DNA of 19,853 nt, taken from contig NZ_JARWGJ010000222.1 in the NCBI RefSeq assembly GCF_040409695.1, positions 1 through 19,853 on the forward strand, written 5' to 3'. This stretch comes from Longimonas sp040409695. Lineage in GTDB: Bacteria; Bacteroidota; Rhodothermia; Rhodothermales; Salinibacteraceae. The notes under the pieces were generated by a model. It searched no databases and was not told the DNA's origin. It worked only from the letters and a program-made list of their open reading frames with translations. A program made the position numbers and the translations under genes. Below, in pieces: positions 13,904 to 19,853 of the stretch (its first letter is position 1; each line of letters starts with the position of its first letter).

Positions 13904-16282
13904 ATGCAACGCCCCCTTGTCTACGTTGTTATTGTTGCCAGTCTGCTCTGTGCTGGCATAACGCTTGGGCTTTTTGTGTCCGCATCTAATGCAACCCCGA
14001 AAGCAGGCGGGCTGGATGCGGATGGGCTCCGCCCGTCTGATGGCACAGTTACGGGCCAGGTGGTCGACCGCACGGATGGGAGTCCGCTACCCGGAGCTAC
14101 TGTACGCCTGCTCCCCACCGATCGCGGACAGGCAACCGATGCGGAGGGGCGCTTTACTTTTGAGGAGGTACCTGCTGGTACGTACGAGATAGACGTGAGC
14201 TTTGTCGGGTACGCCTCCAAAACTACAGAGGTCGAACTCGACGCAGGAGCCACCGTCTCCGTAGAGGTCGACTTACGCCCCGCGAGTCTTGGACTTCCAG
14301 ACATCGTTGTGACAGGCACCTTTCGAGCGCGTGCAGCATCAGAGGTGTATCGTCCCACTTCTGTATTGACTGGGGAAGCCTTGCAGGAGCGTCTTCAAAG
14401 CAGCGTGCCTGCCACGCTGGAGCGCGTCCCTGGCTTTTCGATGGAGTCGTTCGGCCCCGGCGCGGCGCGTCCAAACATCCGAGGCATGGGCGGCGACCGT
14501 GTGCTCATGCTTGAAGATGGACAGCGCACCGGCGACCTCTACGCCACCGCCTCTGACCATGGCGTGATGGTGGAGCCGCTTAGTGCAGAGCGCATGGAAG
14601 TAATTCGGGGTCCTGCTAGCCTGCTGCATGGCCCGAACGCCCTTGGTGGGGTCGCCAACGTAATCCGCAATGACATTCCCCGCGAGCAGCCCGACCGCGT
14701 AACGGGGCTATTCACAACACAGGCCGCCTCGGTAAACAACGGCCTGGCTGCAGGAGGCACCGCATATCTTCCCGCCGGCAATTACACCCTGCGCGGTGAA
14801 TTCACCTATCGTCGTGCAGGAGATACGATGACGCCTGAAGGCGAGCTCGACCGCACCCAGCTCGACGTAGCTAACGCAAGCCTGGGTGCCAGCCGCACCA
14901 CATCATGGGGACTTTTCGGGATGTCGTACCGGTTTTATGATAACACGTACGGCATTCCAGGCGAGTTTAACGGCGAACTGATTCCTGGTGGCCATGCAGG
15001 AGGCGTCGATATTGAAGCGACCCGCCACGTGGGCCGCCTGCGCGTGCTATACGATCAGCGCCTTGGTTTCTTTGATGGGATCGAGTTCGATGCTAATCTG
15101 ACCCGGTATATCCACGACGAAATTGAGCGCCGCCGCGATGGACAGCAAGATATCTTTGGCGCTCGCTTTGACCAAATGACCGGTGAGGCGACATTAATGC
15201 TGCACCATCAGCATGAGCCGGGCGGTATACGAGCAGAGGGCGCGGTAGGGGGCTCAGTTCGTGGAACGGATATCTCCGCGTTTGGAGCATCGCCCGGAAT
15301 GCGCTCCGGCCAGAGCCTTGAAGCCGCACTGTACGGATACGAAGAGTTTTCGCGCGGCCCCGTTCGTTTGCAGCTTGGCCTTCGGTACGATTACCGTGCC
15401 GCAGAGCCTGACGATAAGCGCGATATTCTTGCCCGTACGCAAGAAGCCGATGCTCCTATTCGAAAATCGGTGCGTGCTCGCACATTTAGTGGTCTGTCGG
15501 GTGCCGTTTCCGGACTCTACACCGTAGCCAACGACTGGACCGTCGGGTTCAACGTATCGCGCTCCTTCCGCAGTCCGCACCTCCAGGAACTGTACTCCGA
15601 TGGGCCTCATCTGGCAGACTTTTCGTTCGACATCGGAGAACCTGACCTGGATCCTGAATATGGCCACGGCGCCGAGCTCTTTGTTCGAGGAGGAGGCAAC
15701 CGCCTTAATGTTGAACTGGCAGGATACTTCAACCGCGTTCAAAACTACACATTTCACCGCAACACCGGTCAAACCTGGATTGTGGACCGCAACATTCCGG
15801 TCTTCGAAGCCGCAGGAGCCGATGCTAACTTCATTGGCGTAGAGGGGCAACTCCAGTGGATCATGCTTCCTGATGTGGAGCTCGATGCATCGGCCAGCTA
15901 CACGCGCGCCACACGCATCGAGAACAGCAACCCCCTGCCGTTCATCCCTCCTCTTAACGGACATGCGTCTCTGCGTTATACCCCCGGCAACTGGTCTGCC
16001 TCTGTAGGCACCAAGTTCGCCGCGGCTCAGAATCGCGTTCCAAATGCCATAGAAATTCCTGGCACCGACCGTGCCGAGCGTCCGCGGCAGCCCACAGATG
16101 GATACGGGTTGCTCAATGCCAGCCTTGGCTATGAGACGAACGCCCACGGTATGCGCCACACGTTCACTCTTCGAGGCGATAACCTGACCAACGCCGTCTG
16201 GCGTGATCATCTGTCTCGCACGAAAGATGTTGCCCCCCAACCGGGGCGCAACCTCACACTAACCTACCGAGCACGCTTTTAG
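13904..16282 (+). CDS. TonB-dependent outer-membrane receptor, ZnuD-like
   Basis: A complete 792-residue receptor for energised uptake across the outer membrane. Order of parts: signal/anchor sequence (about 1-30), CarboxypepD_reg-like beta domain (about 48-127, with GQVVDRTDGSPLPGATV and SFVGYASKT), TonB box DIVVTG (133-138), plug (about 150-256) with N-I-R-G-M-G-G-D-R-V and V-I-R-G-P-A-S-L-L-H-G, then a 22-strand-type barrel ending in LTYRARF with the usual aromatic last residue. In the plug, ASDHG (216-220) before the E-V-I-R-G-P motif is the histidine-bearing pattern found in ZnuD-type zinc receptors, and HHQH occurs in a barrel loop. Neighbours are two small exported proteins with putative metal ligands. 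TonB-dependent transport is certain; zinc as substrate is an inference, and a metallophore or haem are alternatives. Confidence 0.92.
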   Translation: MQRPLVYVVIVASLLCAGITLGLFVSASNATPKAGGLDADGLRPSDGTVTGQVVDRTDGSPLPGATVRLLPTDRGQATDAEGRFTFEEVPAGTYEIDVSFVGYASKTTEVELDAGATVSVEVDLRPASLGLPDIVVTGTFRARAASEVYRPTSVLTGEALQERLQSSVPATLERVPGFSMESFGPGAARPNIRGMGGDRVLMLEDGQRTGDLYATASDHGVMVEPLSAERMEVIRGPASLLHGPNALGGVANVIRNDIPREQPDRVTGLFTTQAASVNNGLAAGGTAYLPAGNYTLRGEFTYRRAGDTMTPEGELDRTQLDVANASLGASRTTSWGLFGMSYRFYDNTYGIPGEFNGELIPGGHAGGVDIEATRHVGRLRVLYDQRLGFFDGIEFDANLTRYIHDEIERRRDGQQDIFGARFDQMTGEATLMLHHQHEPGGIRAEGAVGGSVRGTDISAFGASPGMRSGQSLEAALYGYEEFSRGPVRLQLGLRYDYRAAEPDDKRDILARTQEADAPIRKSVRARTFSGLSGAVSGLYTVANDWTVGFNVSRSFRSPHLQELYSDGPHLADFSFDIGEPDLDPEYGHGAELFVRGGGNRLNVELAGYFNRVQNYTFHRNTGQTWIVDRNIPVFEAAGADANFIGVEGQLQWIMLPDVELDASASYTRATRIENSNPLPFIPPLNGHASLRYTPGNWSASVGTKFAAAQNRVPNAIEIPGTDRAERPRQPTDGYGLLNASLGYETNAHGMRHTFTLRGDNLTNAVWRDHLSRTKDVAPQPGRNLTLTYRARF

Positions 16283-16326
16283 CACGCCCGGTACCTCGTT
16301 CGAACTCACATAAACGCTGTTTAGCC

Positions 16327-16839
16327 ATGAAGTACCCACCCCTACTTTCACGACTTGCCGTTATCACGTTACTACCGGCTCTGCTCATTCTGGGCGGATG
16401 CGATGCCCTTGGCATTGGTGGTGACGACCACGCCGACCTGGGCGAGCTTGACGTTGTCGCTCCCGATGGCACCGTTGCCGCTACCTGGACGATTGACGGC
16501 GGCTGGAATGTCGATTCGCTGCCTGCAATCCCTGCTGACGAAAACGTCACCTGGGATGTCAATCTTGTTGATCGCGACGGAGAAGCCTTAAGCGCCGACG
16601 ACGGCTTTACGGCTCGATACGATGTGGAGAATCCCGATCAGAACATCCTGCACTTTGAGGGCCGTGATGTGGACTCCGTGAATGGCGTAACGCTCTTTCA
16701 CGGCAGTGCCGTCACCTTCTCTGCCCAGAATGCCGGAAGTGTAGATGTGCAGTTCTTGCTCTGGCATGACGGCCATGCCGACGATGCAACGGACTTCATC
16801 ACACTTCCCGTTGAGCCTCCATCGAACGACGAATCATAA
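16327..16839 (+). CDS. Lipoprotein of the putative metal cassette
   Basis: A 170-residue lipoprotein with lipobox LILGGC (acylated Cys at residue 25). Soon after it comes G-G-D-D-H-A-D-L, and near the C-terminus L-W-H-D-G-H-A-D-D; both are plausible His/Asp metal ligands. Between them lie beta-strand-like segments such as T-W-T-I-D-G-G-W-N-V and V-T-F-S-A-Q-N-A-G-S-V-D-V-Q-F-L-L-W. I do not recognise a named Pfam family, though lipoproteins of this layout accompany TonB-dependent receptors in other Bacteroidota, to my recollection. It lies 44 bp after the receptor and is followed 21 bp later by a strong terminator, so it is the last gene of the transcript. It may hand a metal to the receptor or bind it at the cell surface. 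Confidence 0.8.
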   Translation: MKYPPLLSRLAVITLLPALLILGGCDALGIGGDDHADLGELDVVAPDGTVAATWTIDGGWNVDSLPAIPADENVTWDVNLVDRDGEALSADDGFTARYDVENPDQNILHFEGRDVDSVNGVTLFHGSAVTFSAQNAGSVDVQFLLWHDGHADDATDFITLPVEPPSNDES

Positions 16840-16860
16840 TCAGGAACCTCGACACACCGG

Positions 16861-16895
16861 AGGAGCCCTGGTCGAATGGCCAGGGCTCCTTTTTT
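16861..16895 (+). terminator. Strong rho-independent terminator
   Basis: GGAGCCCTGG (16862-16871) pairs perfectly with CCAGGGCTCC (16880-16889) around an eight-base loop, extended by one A-T pair, and is followed by a run of six T (16890-16895). It lies 22 bp after the lipoprotein stop and closes the metal cassette. An ATG at 16876 sits in the loop, which rules out an upstream start for the following gene. Confidence 0.95.
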
Positions 16896-16962
16896 CCTGT
16901 ATGTGCCCCCAACCTGTTACGCTTCACCGAATGTTTATCTCCATGCCGAATGTCTGTTGCTC

Positions 16963-17721
16963 ATGCCTTGCATACGTACTGCTGTAATTCCAGCTGCCGG
17001 ATTAGGGCGACGCCTTCGCCCACTCACAGATTCCAGGCCAAAGTGCCTGGTTGAGGTCGATGGCGTTCCATTGCTCGAACGCACAATCCATGCACTTGAA
17101 CAGAACGGGTTTGAACGGCTTGTTCTAATCACGGGGTATCGGGCAGAAGACATTCGAAAGTTTATTGCCTGCCACAACACGTCGTTACAGGTCGAAACGG
17201 TGCATAGCGCGCGCTACGATGTGACGAACAACATCTACTCTCTGTGGCAGGCGCGTACCTGTGTCGATGAGGCGTTTGTCCTCATTGAATCCGATCTCAT
17301 TTTTGAACCGTCTGCACTCGCCCCATTCACTCAGCCTAACCGCATCGCCCTCGAAGCGTTTGACCCGATGCTTCACTCCGGGTCAACTGTTGTGCTCGGC
17401 AATGAAAACCGCGCCACACACATGTATGTGGAGGAAGCCCCCCCGCACAACGAAACGCTGTACAAGACAGTAAATATATACTCGTTTTCCGCATCCACCT
17501 GGTCTAAGATCCGAACAATCATTGCGCGGCGCATCGATAACGGACGCGTCAATTGTTATCACGAAGCCGCCCTTGCAGAGTTGGTTGATGCCCGTGCTGT
17601 GTCAATGGAAGCGGTAGATTTTAGTGACATGTGGTGGGACGAGATTGACACCCCCGAAGACTTGGACCGTGTCAAGCACGAGCTTCAGCAGGCCTTTTCC
17701 GGGTCGTCATTGGCTTCGTAA
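16963..17721 (+). CDS. LicC-like nucleotidyltransferase (probable CTP:phospho-alcohol cytidylyltransferase)
   Basis: A 252-residue cytoplasmic nucleotidyltransferase. The signature P-A-A-G-L-G-R-R-L-R-P-L-T (10-22) with K27 binds the NTP; E-S-D (109-111) supplies the metal-binding aspartate; Y-K-T-V-N-I-Y-S-F-S (167-176), C-Y-H-E near 198 and W-W-D-E-I-D-T-P-E-D-L (224-233) are the elements seen in LicC phosphocholine and PntC aminoethylphosphonate cytidylyltransferases. T-N-N-I-Y-S-L (88-94) is likewise typical of that branch rather than of sugar-1-phosphate enzymes. The start at 16963 (TGCTCATGCC) gives the conserved N-terminus; the longer frame begins inside a terminator. The TagF-like gene follows 45 bp later, so the product is probably CDP-choline, CDP-aminoethylphosphonate or a similar CDP-alcohol. 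The substrate is not provable by eye. Confidence 0.85.
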   Translation: MPCIRTAVIPAAGLGRRLRPLTDSRPKCLVEVDGVPLLERTIHALEQNGFERLVLITGYRAEDIRKFIACHNTSLQVETVHSARYDVTNNIYSLWQARTCVDEAFVLIESDLIFEPSALAPFTQPNRIALEAFDPMLHSGSTVVLGNENRATHMYVEEAPPHNETLYKTVNIYSFSASTWSKIRTIIARRIDNGRVNCYHEAALAELVDARAVSMEAVDFSDMWWDEIDTPEDLDRVKHELQQAFSGSSLAS

Positions 17722-17766
17722 GCATCGCCCTTCTGCACTACTTCTCCCGCGCATGTACTGAGTGTA

Positions 17767-18978
17767 ATGACAACTCCGTACCCGTTGCAATGGATTGCCG
17801 GCCTGGCCTCTGCCGTGCTACCATACATTCGGCCTGTACACCCGCATCGTGTGGTGCTCACCTCGTTCCATGGGGATGGCTACCGGGGCAATACAAAAGT
17901 GTTGTTCGAGCACTTGATTGACCATGAGACATTTGAACCCGTCTGGCTTAGTCGCAACCACACCCTGGTGCAAGACCTTAAAGATCGATTTGGCCCTGAG
18001 CATGCAGCAAAAGCACACTTTCCGGCTGGACTCACCGCACTGGCTGAAGCGCGAGCACTGTTTCTGACCCACGGCACGAGCGACTACCCGTTTCTCTTTC
18101 TGCCCCGCCATGCACTTCGCATCCAAACGTACCACGGATTGCCTACAAAACGGGGCGAGTACCTGCGTCCGCACGCCGATGATCCGCCGAACTGGATGCA
18201 CCGCCAGATCTTGAAGTATCGGTTTGAGCCTATCACCCATTTCCTGTCTTCGTCTTCCCAAGTCACCGACGTGTTTTCGGCTCGATTCGGCCTCCCCAAG
18301 GCACGGTTTGTGGAGACGGGGTTTCCATCGTACGATGCGCTCATGAACCGAACGGTACCGCCGTTCAATGCACACGATTTTTGGCCTAACGCACCAGCCG
18401 CCGAATCGCTGATCCTTTACGCTCCTACCTTCAGAAAAGTAGGGCAGTCAGACACGTTTCCGTACCGCACCCTATTGAGCGCAGAGTGGTTTCCATTTGA
18501 GGATCTAAATATAGAACATATTGCTCAGTTCTTGGACGAACACCAGGCGATTCTGGCGCTCCGTCCGCACCCCAACGAACAGACGTCGTTGAAACGGTTC
18601 ACGTCGGCATCGCCTCGTATTGTGTATGCCGGACAGGAGGCAATTGAAGATGTAAACGAGCTTATCCTACGCGCCCATGCGATCATCACCGATTACAGCG
18701 GCATTTACATTGAGGGGCTGCTGAAGGACGTACCGCCGGTGTTTGTTCCGTACGATCAGGCAACCTATGAACGAGGGTTTGCCATTCCATACGAAGAGGT
18801 TACGCCCGGGCCCAAGGTCCACAGGCAGCAGACCCTCCTCACCGCACTTGAAGAGGCACTGCAAGGAGCTCCCACGTATGAAGAAGAGCGCAAGCGGGTG
18901 CGTGATCTTTTCTTTGCGGAGACCGACGGACGATCCACAGAACGGGTTGTTCAGATGCTGGAGGATGAGTTGCTGTAA
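17767..18978 (+). CDS. CDP-glycerol glycerophosphotransferase family (TagF/TagB-like) transferase
   Basis: A 403-residue GT-B-like transferase that moves a phospho-alcohol from a CDP carrier to a sugar or polymer, as TagB/TagF do in teichoic acid synthesis. Family elements: S-F-H-G-D-G-Y-R-G-N at 33-42, the catalytic-histidine motif Q-T-Y-H-G-L-P-T-K (120-128, H123), Y-A-P-T-F-R (218-223), R-P-H-P (266-269, H268), I-T-D-Y-S-G-I-Y-I-E-G (307-317) and the closing R-G-F-x-x-P-Y-E-E-x-T-P-G-P near 336-349. It has only the catalytic domain, with no N-terminal glycosyltransferase or TPR region. Some stretches are AT-rich (18481-18540 has 24 G+C in 60). The gene pairs with the cytidylyltransferase upstream; in a Gram-negative organism the acceptor is likely lipopolysaccharide, capsule or another surface glycan. 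Confidence 0.9.
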   Translation: MTTPYPLQWIAGLASAVLPYIRPVHPHRVVLTSFHGDGYRGNTKVLFEHLIDHETFEPVWLSRNHTLVQDLKDRFGPEHAAKAHFPAGLTALAEARALFLTHGTSDYPFLFLPRHALRIQTYHGLPTKRGEYLRPHADDPPNWMHRQILKYRFEPITHFLSSSSQVTDVFSARFGLPKARFVETGFPSYDALMNRTVPPFNAHDFWPNAPAAESLILYAPTFRKVGQSDTFPYRTLLSAEWFPFEDLNIEHIAQFLDEHQAILALRPHPNEQTSLKRFTSASPRIVYAGQEAIEDVNELILRAHAIITDYSGIYIEGLLKDVPPVFVPYDQATYERGFAIPYEEVTPGPKVHRQQTLLTALEEALQGAPTYEEERKRVRDLFFAETDGRSTERVVQMLEDELL

Positions 18979-19020
18979 AGCGTGGCACGGCATGCTTGGA
19001 GGCAGAGATGCCACAATCCA

Positions 19021-19853
19021 TCAGGAAGAGGATAGCGAATCCTCTTCATTAGGAGCCTCTTCAGGCGCGTCTTCTGCGGTCGGTTCGCCTCGTTGAAACG
19101 ACGCCACTTGATCGGCATCGGTGACAGCGTCAAGGTCAGGGTCGTCTGAGGTGTAGGAGATAATCAGGAAGAGTGACAGGTGAGCCGTCTTTTGGAGTAC
19201 ACCCATAACGAGCAGCATACCGGCCACTGCGTCCATGGCCATACCCAGAATGCGCGACAACTCGATACCTGCACCGACAAAGATCATATCTCGGCTGGGC
19301 AACGGAAGGCGGTTCAGCGCGATAAATGCGGCCAGGAAGGTGAGCCATACCGAAAACGACGTATCCGGGATGACAACCATCCACTGCAGCATGAGCAGTC
19401 CGTGGTAAATTAGAAAACGAACCAGATAGATGGCAGCCACGGTGCCGGCCGTCTGCATGGGCAAGCTAAACAGATGACGTCGAAACTGAATCCCGACGCC
19501 AATCAGTACAGCGATGAGGACGGCTCCTGTGATCCAGTACACAGCCTGCACATCGCCAATAAACTGCATGATCTCCAGCTGTCCGGAGTACACCAGTCCA
19601 CCGATTAAAGCAAACGCAACCGCTGTAGACGTAACGGCCGACAGAATGTTGTTGTCGCGAATGTGCGCAAGCAAGGCGCGGCTAGACTGCGAGATGTGCC
19701 GTCGTGCCCACAGGAAAAGATAGAACTCGCCCGAGTAACCCATCACCTCCTCGTTGTACACCCGCTTCGTCAGGAACGCCTTGAAGCCTTCAAATGGCGG
19801 CAGCGGCCATACCTGGCGATAGATAAAGATTTCAGCAAGCGGGAGGGTGAGAT
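19021..19853 (-). CDS. Multi-pass inner-membrane protein, 5' end beyond the window
   Basis: The minus-strand frame is open from the right edge to the TGA at 19023-19021, giving the C-terminal 276 or so residues; the GTG at 19761 is internal, because the frame continues upstream without a stop (ending at the edge with LTLPLAEIFIYRQVWPLPP). At least five hydrophobic helices are visible, and the last 50 residues form an acidic Asp/Glu/Ser tail. The pattern G-Y-S-G-E-F-Y-L-F-L-W then I-R-D-N-N-I-L-S-A, and later L-P-L-P-S-R-D-M-I-F-V-G-A-G, loosely recalls the lysylphosphatidylglycerol-synthase-type membrane domain (UPF0104), but this is a weak impression and I cannot name the family. It converges on the TagF-like gene with a 42-bp gap. 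Confidence 0.7.
   Translation of the reverse strand, partial: LTLPLAEIFIYRQVWPLPPFEGFKAFLTKRVYNEEVMGYSGEFYLFLWARRHISQSSRALLAHIRDNNILSAVTSTAVAFALIGGLVYSGQLEIMQFIGDVQAVYWITGAVLIAVLIGVGIQFRRHLFSLPMQTAGTVAAIYLVRFLIYHGLLMLQWMVVIPDTSFSVWLTFLAAFIALNRLPLPSRDMIFVGAGIELSRILGMAMDAVAGMLLVMGVLQKTAHLSLFLIISYTSDDPDLDAVTDADQVASFQRGEPTAEDAPEEAPNEEDSLSSS

Noticed and set aside
15254..16240. 328-codon minus-strand open frame inside the TonB-dependent receptor
   Set aside because: Antisense to a receptor whose barrel and C-terminal aromatic residue are intact; the translation has no domain or signal peptide.
16876..16962. Longer N-terminus for the LicC-like protein
   Set aside because: The upstream ATG lies in the loop of the strong terminator at 16861-16895, and the family N-terminus begins at 16963.
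19025..19047. 9-bp perfect hairpin GAAGAGGAT/ATCCTCTTC near the end of the minus-strand membrane protein
   Set aside because: It lies inside the acidic Glu/Asp/Ser codons next to the stop and has no T-run on either side; probably a by-product of the coding sequence.
1..19853. CRISPR array, tRNA, rRNA, transposase, integrase or prophage genes
   Set aside because: No regularly spaced direct repeats of CRISPR size, no recognisable tRNA/rRNA segments and no mobile-element protein motifs were seen on either strand.

Overview
The window looks like chromosome from a member of the Rhodothermota/Bacteroidota lineage (Salinibacter/Rhodothermus-like). Evidence: a rsmD-coaD pair preceded by a DUF3822-like gene, a PorV/PorQ-like protein next to a protein with a YPNPF/FlgD-like C-terminal sorting domain (type IX secretion hallmarks), a CarboxypepD_reg-type TonB-dependent receptor, and almost no Shine-Dalgarno sequences; many starts instead follow a C/T-rich stretch. 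The genus is not determinable by eye. GC is generally high, with noticeably AT-richer patches in the right third. No tRNA, rRNA, CRISPR array, transposase or integrase was seen.

Layout, left to right. (1) 1-4.5 kb, housekeeping: a single-TM protein, a DUF3822-like ASKHA-fold protein, rsmD, coaD and a class I aspartate aminotransferase. (2) 4.5-8.9 kb, tightly packed envelope operon: an M50 site-2-type membrane protease, a small lipoprotein, a six-Asp-box secreted protein with a T9SS-type C-terminal domain, and a PorV/PorQ-like outer-membrane protein, with junctions of 4 bp, a 4-bp overlap and 1-48 bp. (3) 9.1-12.8 kb: LemA, a long M48 peptidase with a C-terminal extension, and a beta-propeller-like lipoprotein. 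(4) 12.8-13.3 kb: a Nudix hydrolase on the minus strand. (5) 13.4-16.9 kb, putative metal-uptake cassette: a small His/CxxC secreted protein, a ZnuD-like TonB-dependent receptor behind a hairpin-rich leader, and a His-containing lipoprotein, closed by a strong intrinsic terminator. (6) 17-19 kb: a LicC-like nucleotidyltransferase and a TagF/TagB-like CDP-alcohol phosphotransferase, a compact pair likely to activate and transfer a phospho-alcohol to a surface glycan. (7) The right edge holds the 3' part of a multi-pass membrane protein on the minus strand.

The most unusual non-coding signal is that the spacers around lemA, and the one before the first gene, are built largely from short tandem duplications (8-15 bp units, two or three copies), each with its own sequence. 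The most system-like coding signals are the isolated LicC/TagF-like pair and the three-gene metal cassette with its structured leader. Neither can be called new from sequence reading alone.
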